Assembly (NCBI GenBank): GCA_029239415.1
Contig: JAQZAY010000239.1
Coordinates: 1-6,028, forward strand
Source of the DNA: Pseudomonas sp.
GTDB lineage: Bacteria; Pseudomonadota; Gammaproteobacteria; Pseudomonadales; Pseudomonadaceae
Length of the DNA: 6,028 nucleotides
Direction of reading: 5' to 3'
Under the pieces are notes generated by a model. The model worked only from the letters and a program-made list of their open reading frames with translations. It made no database searches and was not told where the DNA came from. Below, in pieces: positions 1 through 4,851 of the stretch. The position numbers and the translations under genes were made by a program. The first letter of the stretch is position 1, and the number at the start of each line of letters is the position of its first letter.

Positions 1-301
1 GCCGATGATCGGTGAGCGCCTGGTCAACGAGCTGGAGCGCAAGGCCTTCGCCTTGCGTGCGGCGAAGGTACTGTCGCTTGCGGCCAACCAGTTCAACTTC
101 GGGCTGCGTTCCTATTACTTCGGCATGGCCATGTTGAGCTGGTTCATCAGCCCGTTGCTGTTCATGCTGGTGACCATTGGCGTGGTATTGATCCTGTATC
201 GCCGTGAGTTTCATTCCGATGTTCTGGAAGTCATGACCTTCACGCCTACCGAAAGTGTGCCGGTGGAAGCGGGCAGGGATCTTGCCAATACCGTCAACTG
301 A
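1..301 (+). CDS. DUF599-like inner-membrane protein, C-terminal part (5' end outside window)
   Basis: Only the last 99 codons are present; the frame enters at base 2 and ends at TGA 299-301. The visible part holds an amphipathic stretch, then the motif FGLRSYYFGMAMLSWFI, which matches my recollection of the DUF599 family of small multi-pass inner-membrane proteins. It continues into a hydrophobic segment (about LLFMLVTIGVVLILY) that ends in the basic motif YRREFHSD, as expected for a last transmembrane helix followed by a cytoplasmic tail. The final 25 or so residues are polar and look unstructured. No biochemical function is known to me for this family. The gene is convergent with the lipoprotein gene, and the two share a terminator. 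The methionine at base 5 is internal, because the reading frame is open to the window edge. The family call is from remembered motifs; the membrane character is seen directly. Confidence 0.75.
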   Translation, partial: PMIGERLVNELERKAFALRAAKVLSLAANQFNFGLRSYYFGMAMLSWFISPLLFMLVTIGVVLILYRREFHSDVLEVMTFTPTESVPVEAGRDLANTVN

Positions 302-332
302 ATCGTTAAAGCCACAACTTTGTTTCGCCCAT

Positions 333-361
333 AAAAAAACCCGACAGCGTCGGGTTTTTTT
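333..361. terminator. Bidirectional rho-independent terminator between convergent genes
   Basis: Perfect inverted repeat: seven A then CCCGAC (333-345), a three-base loop (346-348), then GTCGGG and seven T (349-361). Read on either strand it gives a GC hairpin followed by seven T, so it can stop the DUF599-like gene (+) and the lipoprotein gene (-). It lies 31 bp after the first stop codon and 11 bp beyond the second. Confidence 0.93.
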
Positions 362-372
362 GAACGAACCGA

Positions 373-672
373 TTACTGCTTGGCAGGTTCGGCAGGAGCT
401 GATGGTACAGTCGGGCTCGCTGGAGTGTTTTCCGGCGCTGGGGCAGGGTTTGCCTCTGCAGCAGCCTTGCGCTCGGCTTCGGCCTGATCCTTGGCGGCTT
501 CGGCATTTTCCTCGGCAGCGTCGTTCATCTTGTCCTGCGCGTCGCCCATTTTCTCCTGAGCGTCTTCGCGATGTTCCTGAGCGTCCTGGGCTTTGTCTTC
601 GCTGGCTTTATCGCACGCAGCCAGACCCAGAGCAGCAGCCAGCATCAGAGCAAAAGCAAAAGGTTTACGCAT
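373..672 (-). CDS. Small alanine-rich heptad-repeat lipoprotein, function unknown
   Basis: A 99-residue protein starting at ATG 672-670 and ending at TAA 375-373. The start is chosen because an AAGGAGA ribosome site lies 8 nt upstream and because it places a textbook lipoprotein signal at the N terminus: MRKP, a hydrophobic core, then lipobox L-A-A-C with Cys20 as the lipidated residue. The open frame extends further upstream to 720, but that extension would bury the signal peptide. Mature residues 28-69 form six consecutive heptads (pattern x-x-D-A-Q-E/D-K, later x-x-E-A-x-x-x), predicting a charged, alanine-rich helix or coiled coil. Residues 75-97 are a Pro/Ala/Thr/Ser tail. Asp and Lys follow the lipidated Cys; acidic +2 residues cause inner-membrane retention in E. 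coli, but the rules in Pseudomonas depend more on +3/+4, so the final membrane is uncertain. The fold is reminiscent of Lpp/OprI-type helical lipoproteins, but it lacks a C-terminal lysine (it ends Lys-Gln), so I do not assign that role. I do not recognise a named gene. Confidence 0.85.
   Translation of the reverse strand: MRKPFAFALMLAAALGLAACDKASEDKAQDAQEHREDAQEKMGDAQDKMNDAAEENAEAAKDQAEAERKAAAEANPAPAPENTPASPTVPSAPAEPAKQ
466..591 (-). repeat. Degenerate 21-bp / 7-residue tandem repeat inside the lipoprotein gene
   Basis: Codons 28-69 of the lipoprotein read as six heptads: AQDAQEH, REDAQEK, MGDAQDK, MNDAAEE, NAEAAKD and QAEAERK. The first three are clearly related at the DNA level too: on the + strand the word GAGCGTC recurs 21 bp apart around 559 and 580, and a related GCGCGTC lies 21 bp further left. 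The later copies are preserved only as an alanine/acid/base pattern. Confidence 0.7.
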
Positions 673-680
673 GGGTTGTC

Positions 681-687
681 TCTCCTT
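681..687 (-). promoter_or_regulatory. Ribosome binding site that fixes the lipoprotein start
   Basis: Reverse-strand AAGGAGA ends 8 nt before ATG 672-670. It is near-consensus and supports this start over the upstream in-frame ATG at 720. Confidence 0.85.
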
Positions 688-697
688 GGTGGAATAA

Positions 698-725
698 CTT
701 ACTTGTTCCTTCGAGCTCAAGTAAG
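698..725. repeat. Perfect 8-bp inverted repeat upstream of the lipoprotein gene
   Basis: CTTACTTG (698-705) is repeated in inverse as CAAGTAAG (718-725) with a 12-nt spacer that contains the palindrome GAGCTC (713-718). It overlaps the candidate -10 region and start point of the lipoprotein promoter. It could be an operator, or a 5'-leader hairpin if transcription starts upstream of it. The repeat is seen directly; any role is inferred. Confidence 0.6.
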
Positions 726-738
726 GGAATTTAGTTCC
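710..738 (-). promoter_or_regulatory. Candidate AlgU/sigma-E-type promoter for the lipoprotein gene
   Basis: On the - strand GGAACTA (738-732), then a 17-nt spacer, then TCGAA (714-710). This resembles the extracytoplasmic-stress sigma consensus GGAACTT - 16/17 nt - TCTGA/TCNAA. Transcription would start near 703, leaving a leader of about 30 nt. One mismatch occurs in each element, so this is a candidate only. A cell-envelope lipoprotein is a plausible target for such a factor. Confidence 0.35.
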
Positions 739-747
739 ACGCAGAAT

Positions 748-763
748 ACAGATATATAACTGT
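748..763. repeat. 16-bp imperfect palindrome ACAG-N8-CTGT
   Basis: The arms ACAG (748-751) and CTGT (760-763) flank an AT-rich core of T/A alternation; only one base pair of the eight is mismatched. It lies midway between the divergent lipoprotein and htpG genes. Its arms are in the opposite orientation to a LexA box. It could be a regulator site or a chance AT-rich symmetry. Confidence 0.35.
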
Positions 764-882
764 CGGATCTACATAGGGTTTTTAGCGTCCTCCAAGAGTG
801 CCGGAGCGCTTTGCAAGACAGCCATTCATCTTCCTGGCGCAATAGCATCGCCACATTTCGAAACCGCAAAAGCATGCAGGCC

Positions 883-910
883 CTTGAAATGGCTGCGGCA
901 GACCCCATCT
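883..910 (+). promoter_or_regulatory. Sigma-32 (RpoH) heat-shock promoter of htpG
   Basis: CTTGAAA (883-889), a 13-nt spacer, and CCCCATCT (903-910) match the RpoH consensus CTTGAAA - 11-16 nt - CCCCATNT at every defined position. Transcription should begin about 6-9 nt after the -10 element (near 916-919), giving an htpG leader of roughly 80 nt. htpG is a classic member of the RpoH regulon, so motif, spacing, position and gene agree. Confidence 0.92.
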
Positions 911-936
911 GCTGGACATCCCGCCGTGAAAGCGGA

Positions 937-955
937 GCCTGGCACCGTGCTGGGC
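937..955 (+). other. Possible hairpin in the htpG 5' leader
   Basis: GCCTGGCA (937-944) can pair with TGCTGGGC (948-955) around a three-base loop, using six Watson-Crick and two G-U pairs in RNA. It lies wholly upstream of the ribosome site at 982-985 and does not occlude it, so it may only stabilise the transcript or have no role. Confidence 0.3.
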
Positions 956-981
956 CACTGAACGACAATTGCCATCAGATC

Positions 982-993
982 GGAGTTTTGAAG
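982..993 (+). promoter_or_regulatory. Ribosome binding region of htpG
   Basis: GGAG (982-985) lies 11 nt before ATG 997, which is rather far; a second purine patch GAAG (990-993) is only 3 nt away. Neither is ideal, but they are the only candidates next to the conserved N terminus [12 protein letters not shown]. Confidence 0.55.
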
Positions 994-996
994 ACC

Positions 997-2904
997 ATGA
1001 GTGTTGAGACTCAAAAGGAAACCCTGGGCTTCCAGACCGAGGTGAAGCAGCTGCTGCACCTCATGATCCATTCGCTGTACTCGAACAAGGAAATCTTCCT
1101 TCGCGAGCTGATTTCCAACGCCTCCGACGCTGCCGACAAGCTGCGCTTCGAGGCCCTGGCCAAGCCCGAGCTGCTCGAGGGCGGCGCCGATCTGAAAATC
1201 CGCGTCAGCTTCGACAAGCAGGCCGGTACCGTTACCCTCGAAGACAACGGCATCGGCATGAGCCGTGACGATGTGATCGCCCACCTGGGCACCATCGCCA
1301 AGTCGGGCACCGCCGACTTCATGAAGAACCTCAGCGGCGACCAGAAAAAGGACTCGCACCTGATCGGCCAGTTCGGCGTCGGCTTCTATTCTGCATTCAT
1401 CGTCGCCGACAAGGTCGACGTGTTCTCCCGTCGCGCAGGCCTGCCGGCCGCCGAGGGCGTGCACTGGTCTTCGCAGGGCGAGGGCAGCTTCGAAGTCGCC
1501 ACCGTCGACAAGCCAGAGCGTGGAACCCGGATCGTCCTGCACTTGAAAAAGGGCGAGGAAGAGTTCGCCGATGGCTGGCGCCTGCGCAACATCGTCAAGA
1601 AGTACTCCGACCACATCGCACTGCCGATCGAGCTGCCCAAGGAGCAGGCCGAAGCAGCGGAAGGCGAAGAGCAGCCTGCCGCCGAATGGGAAACCGTCAA
1701 CCGCGCCAGCGCCCTGTGGACCCGTCCTCGCACCGAAATCAAGGACGAGGAGTACCAGGAGTTCTACAAGCACATCGGCCATGACTTCGAGAATCCCCTG
1801 GCCTGGAGCCACAACAAGGTCGAGGGCAAGCTCGAGTACAGCTCGCTGCTGTATGTACCGGCCCGTGCGCCGTTCGACCTGTACCAGCGCGAAGCGCCGC
1901 GTGGCTTGAAGCTGTACGTGCAGCGCGTGTTCATCATGGACCAGGCCGAGTCCTTCCTGCCCCTGTACCTGCGCTTCACCAAGGGCGTGGTCGATTCCAA
2001 CGACCTGTCGCTGAACGTTTCGCGCGAGATCCTGCAGAAGGACCCGATCATCGACTCGATGAAATCGGCCCTGACCAAGCGCGTGCTGGACATGCTGGAA
2101 AAACTGTCGAAAAACGAGCCCGAGCAGTACAAGAGCTTCTGGAAGAACTTTGGCCAGGTGCTCAAGGAAGGCCCGGCCGAGGACTTCGCCAACAAGGAAA
2201 AGATCGCCGGCCTGCTGCGTTTCGCCTCTACCCAGGACGAGACCGGCGAGCAGAGCGTGGCCCTGGCCGACTATCTGGCGCGCGCCAAGGAAGGCCAGGA
2301 CAAGATCTACTACCTGACCGGCGAATCCTACGCTCAGGTCAAGAACAGCCCGCACCTTGAAGTCTTCCGCAAGAAAGGCATCGAAGTGCTGCTGCTGACC
2401 GATCGTATCGACGAGTGGTTGATGAGCTACCTCACCGAATTCGACGGCAAGGCGTTCGTCGATGTCGCCCGCGGCGACCTGGACCTGGGCAAACTGGATT
2501 CTGAAGAAGACAAGAAGGCCCAGGAAGAAATCGCCAAGGACAAGGAAGGCCTGGTCGAGCGTCTGAAGACCGTGCTGGGCGACAGCGTGAGCGAGGTTCG
2601 CGTGTCGCACCGCCTGACCGATTCCCCGGCGATCCTGGCCATCGGCGAGCAGGATCTGGGCCTGCAGATGCGTCAGATCCTCGAGGCGAGCGGCCAGAAG
2701 GTTCCGGATTCCAAGCCGATCTTCGAGTTCAACCCAACCCACCCGCTGATCGAGAAGCTGGACCACGAGCAGAGCGAAGACCGCTTCGCCGAGTTCTCGC
2801 ACATCTTGTTCGACCAGGCCGCCTTGGCGGCCGGTGACAGCCTCAAGGATCCTGCAGCCTACGTTCGTCGTCTGAACAAGCTGCTGGTGGAGCTATCTGC
2901 TTGA
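997..2904 (+). CDS. htpG: Molecular chaperone HtpG (bacterial Hsp90)
   Basis: A 635-residue ATP-dependent cytosolic chaperone that, as a homodimer, remodels client proteins with the DnaK system. Length matches Pseudomonas HtpG (about 634) and is slightly longer than in E. coli (624). The N-terminal GHKL ATPase domain is intact: [10 protein letters not shown] with catalytic Glu37 and Mg-binding Asn41, DNGIGM (83-88), GTIAKSG (98-104), the GQFGVGF lid/glycine motif (124-130), and GTRI (177-180). A short charged linker spans about 212-230. The middle domain carries the conserved LNVSREIL with Arg343, the residue that contacts ATP gamma-phosphate in Hsp90s. The C-terminal dimerisation domain runs from about 510 to the end, with no eukaryotic MEEVD tail. 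The frame stays open upstream to 811, but the RpoH promoter at 883-910 lies inside that extension and family proteins begin with the MSVETQ-like N terminus, so ATG 997 is chosen. Expression should be heat-inducible. No damage seen. Confidence 0.98.
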   Translation: MSVETQKETLGFQTEVKQLLHLMIHSLYSNKEIFLRELISNASDAADKLRFEALAKPELLEGGADLKIRVSFDKQAGTVTLEDNGIGMSRDDVIAHLGTIAKSGTADFMKNLSGDQKKDSHLIGQFGVGFYSAFIVADKVDVFSRRAGLPAAEGVHWSSQGEGSFEVATVDKPERGTRIVLHLKKGEEEFADGWRLRNIVKKYSDHIALPIELPKEQAEAAEGEEQPAAEWETVNRASALWTRPRTEIKDEEYQEFYKHIGHDFENPLAWSHNKVEGKLEYSSLLYVPARAPFDLYQREAPRGLKLYVQRVFIMDQAESFLPLYLRFTKGVVDSNDLSLNVSREILQKDPIIDSMKSALTKRVLDMLEKLSKNEPEQYKSFWKNFGQVLKEGPAEDFANKEKIAGLLRFASTQDETGEQSVALADYLARAKEGQDKIYYLTGESYAQVKNSPHLEVFRKKGIEVLLLTDRIDEWLMSYLTEFDGKAFVDVARGDLDLGKLDSEEDKKAQEEIAKDKEGLVERLKTVLGDSVSEVRVSHRLTDSPAILAIGEQDLGLQMRQILEASGQKVPDSKPIFEFNPTHPLIEKLDHEQSEDRFAEFSHILFDQAALAAGDSLKDPAAYVRRLNKLLVELSA

Positions 2905-2917
2905 GTTGATGCAAAGC

Positions 2918-2942
2918 AAAGCCCGCTTCGGCGGGCTTTTTT
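2918..2942 (+). terminator. Rho-independent terminator of htpG
   Basis: AAAGCCCGC (2918-2926), the very stable TTCG tetraloop (2927-2930), and GCGGGCTTT (2931-2939), with an uninterrupted T tract at 2937-2942. It begins 13 bp after the htpG stop codon. It ends only 8 bp before the ribosome site of the next gene, so the hairpin also lies in that gene's leader region. Confidence 0.93.
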
Positions 2943-2950
2943 CATGGTGC

Positions 2951-2957
2951 AAGGAGG
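2951..2957 (+). promoter_or_regulatory. Strong ribosome binding site of the hydrolase gene
   Basis: AAGGAGG, a full Shine-Dalgarno match, lies 5 nt before ATG 2963 and decides this start over the in-frame ATG at 2906, which would have to translate through the terminator hairpin. Confidence 0.92.
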
Positions 2958-2962
2958 AGTTG

Positions 2963-3688
2963 ATGAGCAAGGTAATCGTCGAGTCGCTGGTGTACCACCT
3001 GGGTGGAAAGACCTATGAGAGCCGCCTGGTGCATACCCAGGGAGCGCTGGCGCAACCGGCCCTGGTGATGGCGCCGAACTGGATGGGCATAGGCGAGGGC
3101 GCCGAGCGTATCGCCCGGGAAGTGGCCGAAAAAGGCTATGTGGTATTGATTGCCGACCTCTATGGGCAGTCGGTTCGTCCGGTCAACGCGGACCAGGCAG
3201 GCGCGGCCATGATGCCGCTCAAGAACGACCGTGATGAACTGCGCAAGCGCATGGAGGCCGCCCTGGCCCAGCTGCTGGGGCAGTCCAGGGCACTGCTCGA
3301 GCCTGGAAAAGTGGCGGCCTTCGGTTTCTGCTTCGGCGGCTGCTGCGCGCTCGAGCTGGCCCGCAGCGGGGCGGACCTCAAGGCTGCGGTATCCTTCCAT
3401 GGCACGCTGGATACCCCCAATCCGGCCGATGCGCAACGTATCAAGGGTTCGGTGCTGGTCTTGCACGGCGCCTCCGATCCGCTGGTGCCGCGTGAGCAGT
3501 TGCCGGCGTTCGAGGACGAGATGAATGCCGCCAAGGTCGACTGGCAGTTGCTCAGCTACGGCGGCGCGGTGCATTCGTTCACCGATCCCGCTGCCAACAC
3601 GCCAGGCAAGATGCAATACGACCGCCGCACCTCCCGGCGTGCGTTCCAGGCGATGCATAACCTGCTGACCGAAGTCTTCCAGCGCTAG
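2963..3688 (+). CDS. Dienelactone hydrolase family protein (alpha/beta hydrolase with Cys nucleophile)
   Basis: A 241-residue cytoplasmic protein without a signal peptide, about the usual length for the family. The alpha/beta-hydrolase nucleophile elbow is GFCFGG (121-126) with Cys123. The acid is Asp172 in LHGASDPLVP and the base His204 in GGAVHSF, giving the Cys-Asp-His triad of the dienelactone hydrolase (carboxymethylenebutenolidase) family at nearly the same numbering as the classical enzyme (Cys123, Asp171, His202). Two classical active-site positions differ: the region corresponding to Gln-Glu36 reads MAPNWMG here (Asn39 at the Glu position by my alignment), and the classical Arg206, four residues after His, is Asp208. 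This argues against true dienelactone turnover and for an esterase or lactonase of other specificity. No chlorocatechol or other aromatic-degradation genes are nearby. The gene starts 58 bp behind htpG with a terminator between, leaving little room for its own promoter. Family assignment is secure; substrate is unknown. Confidence 0.93.
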   Translation: MSKVIVESLVYHLGGKTYESRLVHTQGALAQPALVMAPNWMGIGEGAERIAREVAEKGYVVLIADLYGQSVRPVNADQAGAAMMPLKNDRDELRKRMEAALAQLLGQSRALLEPGKVAAFGFCFGGCCALELARSGADLKAAVSFHGTLDTPNPADAQRIKGSVLVLHGASDPLVPREQLPAFEDEMNAAKVDWQLLSYGGAVHSFTDPAANTPGKMQYDRRTSRRAFQAMHNLLTEVFQR

Positions 3689-3695
3689 TCCCCTC

Positions 3696-3723
3696 TGCTG
3701 GAGCGGGCAAGCCCGCTTCTGCA
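3696..3723. repeat. REP-like hairpin after the hydrolase gene
   Basis: AGCGGGC (3702-3708) and GCCCGCT (3711-3717) form a perfect stem around two bases, and pairing continues outward with one G-U and one mismatch to 3696/3723. The sequence GGAGCGGGCAAGCCCGCTTC resembles the repetitive extragenic palindromes common between genes in P. putida-group genomes. There is no T tract, so it is not a standard intrinsic terminator, but it may protect or end the upstream mRNA. Only one copy is in the window, so the repeat status is inferred. Confidence 0.55.
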
Positions 3724-3750
3724 AGGACGAGGTGATGCTGAACTGTGGAC

Positions 3751-3764
3751 GACCGGGCCCGGTC
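3751..3764. repeat. Perfect 14-bp palindrome upstream of the amidohydrolase gene
   Basis: GACCGGGCCCGGTC is fully self-complementary and sits 34 bp before the ATG at 3799, after the REP-like hairpin. Position and symmetry would suit an operator for a dimeric regulator. In a GC-rich genome a chance origin is also possible. No convincing sigma-70 promoter could be picked out beside it. Confidence 0.45.
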
Positions 3765-3784
3765 TACCCTGTTTCCAATCCAGC

Positions 3785-3790
3785 GAGGGA
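3785..3790 (+). promoter_or_regulatory. Ribosome binding site deciding the amidohydrolase start
   Basis: GAGGGA ends 8 nt before ATG 3799. The earlier in-frame GTG at 3745 has no comparable site and would mask the signal peptide. Confidence 0.75.
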
Positions 3791-3798
3791 AAGCGCCG

Positions 3799-4800
3799 AT
3801 GATTGCCAGAGGCCTGGCCGTTGTACTGTTCTCGGGAATGCTCTGTCTGCCGGCGCAGGCGCGTGACTATCGCTACAGCGATGCGCATTTGCACTACGTC
3901 GACTTCTTCCAGGAAACCGAAGGCATGGACGCGCTGCTCAAGGCGATGGACGAGGCAGGGGTGGAGCATTCGATGATCTCGGGCGTGGCGGTCGCCAAGA
4001 AGTGGCACGAGGACGAGCCCAAGCGCCCGCGCTACTACGCTGGCGACGATGCGGCGGCCTACTGGTACAGCGCCACCGACGTCTATGTAGCGGCGGCCTT
4101 GCAGCAGTTGGACGAGGCGCAGCGCCAGCGATTTCATCCGTTCCTGACAGGCTTCAATCCAGTCGACAAGAATGCCGCCAGCCATATCGAGCGCATGCTC
4201 GATCTCTATCCCGGGCTCTGGCAGGGAATCGGCGAGGTCTTCACCCGCCACGATGACTTGACTGCGTTGACCAGCGGCGACACCCCCCGCGCGAACAACG
4301 AGGCCATGACCCGCGTCTACCACCTTGCGGCCGAACGCGACCTGCCGGTGCTGCTGCATTCCAACATCACTTCCAAGCGCGAGCGCAATCCGCTGTACTT
4401 GGCGGAGTTGGAAGAACCTTTGCGCAACCATCCGCATACCCGCTTCATCTGGGCCCATGCCGGTACCAGCATGGAGATCCACCGGCACCAGACGCAGATG
4501 GACTTCCTCCTGCCGACGTTGACGCGGCTGCTGGAGGCCTATCCGAACCTGTATGTGGACCTGTCGTGGAGCGTGCTTGAGCCTTATCTGCTGGATGACC
4601 ACAAGCGACCTCGCAAGGCTTGGGTCGAGCTGGTACGGCGTTTCCCGGAACGCTTCATGCTGGGGTCGGACGTGGTGGGGCGTTTTGGCAGCGTCGGCGA
4701 GCAGATGCACGGGTTCAAGCCGTTCCTGGATGCCTTGCCAGAAGACGTGGCGCGCAAGGTGGCCCGGGACAACTTCCTGGCGGTATTGCCTGGGCGTTGA
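3799..4800 (+). CDS. Exported amidohydrolase-2 family metal-dependent hydrolase
   Basis: A 333-residue protein ending at TGA 4798-4800. Residues 1-21 form a signal peptide: short basic start (MIAR), hydrophobic core 5-17, then the signal-peptidase-I site A-Q-A after residue 21. Cys16 is preceded by G-M-L, not a lipobox, so a soluble periplasmic protein is predicted. The mature part is a TIM-barrel metal hydrolase of the amidohydrolase_2 type: metal-binding DAHLHYVD with His30 and His32 at the first strand, GIGEVF with Glu146, LLHSN with His187, FIWAHAG with His220, and MLGSDVVG with catalytic/metal Asp291. All expected metal ligands are present, so the enzyme looks active. Members of this family act as hydrolases or non-oxidative decarboxylases on small cyclic or aromatic compounds; the substrate here cannot be read. 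It lies 110 bp after the hydrolase gene, with a REP-like hairpin and a palindrome between, so it is probably a separate transcript, and it is convergent with fabB. Confidence 0.88.
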   Translation: MIARGLAVVLFSGMLCLPAQARDYRYSDAHLHYVDFFQETEGMDALLKAMDEAGVEHSMISGVAVAKKWHEDEPKRPRYYAGDDAAAYWYSATDVYVAAALQQLDEAQRQRFHPFLTGFNPVDKNAASHIERMLDLYPGLWQGIGEVFTRHDDLTALTSGDTPRANNEAMTRVYHLAAERDLPVLLHSNITSKRERNPLYLAELEEPLRNHPHTRFIWAHAGTSMEIHRHQTQMDFLLPTLTRLLEAYPNLYVDLSWSVLEPYLLDDHKRPRKAWVELVRRFPERFMLGSDVVGRFGSVGEQMHGFKPFLDALPEDVARKVARDNFLAVLPGR

Positions 4801-4804
4801 GGCG

Positions 4805-4838
4805 AAAAAAAGCCCCGAACCAGTCGGGGCTTTCTCTT
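4805..4838. terminator. Bidirectional terminator between the amidohydrolase gene and fabB
   Basis: AAAGCCCCGA (4809-4818), five-base loop, TCGGGGCTTT (4824-4833): a perfect 10-bp stem. Read for fabB (- strand) it is followed by seven T (complement of 4805-4811), a strong signal. Read on the + strand the tail is TTTCTCTT, a weaker U tract, so it is probably more efficient for fabB. Confidence 0.9.
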
Positions 4839-4851
4839 GCCGCGCCAGGGC

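Noticed and set aside
748..763. LexA (SOS) box
   Set aside because: LexA boxes read CTGT-N8-ACAG; here the arms are reversed (ACAG-N8-CTGT), and neighbouring offsets give no match.
717..968. Possible small - strand gene in the divergent intergenic region
   Set aside because: No ribosome site or recognisable protein character, and it would overlap the htpG promoter and leader.
811..996. 62-codon in-frame extension upstream of the htpG ATG
   Set aside because: It contains the RpoH promoter, has no ribosome site at its start, and its translation bears no resemblance to Hsp90 N termini.
917..999. RNA thermometer in the htpG leader
   Set aside because: No complementary stretch that would cover the GGAG at 982-985 is visible; the only hairpin (937-955) lies upstream. 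RpoH control already explains heat induction.
826..2802. 658-codon open frame antisense to htpG
   Set aside because: It is the mirror of a strongly GC-biased gene; its translation is low in complexity and has no recognisable domain, while the + strand frame is unmistakably HtpG.
2906..2962. Upstream ATG for the hydrolase gene at 2906
   Set aside because: The extension translates through the htpG terminator hairpin and lacks a ribosome site, whereas ATG 2963 follows a perfect AAGGAGG.
3745..3798. Upstream GTG start for the amidohydrolase gene
   Set aside because: It would add 18 mainly polar residues ahead of an otherwise clean signal peptide and would run across the 14-bp palindrome; ATG 3799 has a properly spaced GAGGGA.
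3685..4710. 341-codon antisense open frame over the amidohydrolase gene
   Set aside because: The + strand has a ribosome site, a signal peptide and complete metal-binding motifs; the antisense product has none of these and is explained by codon bias.
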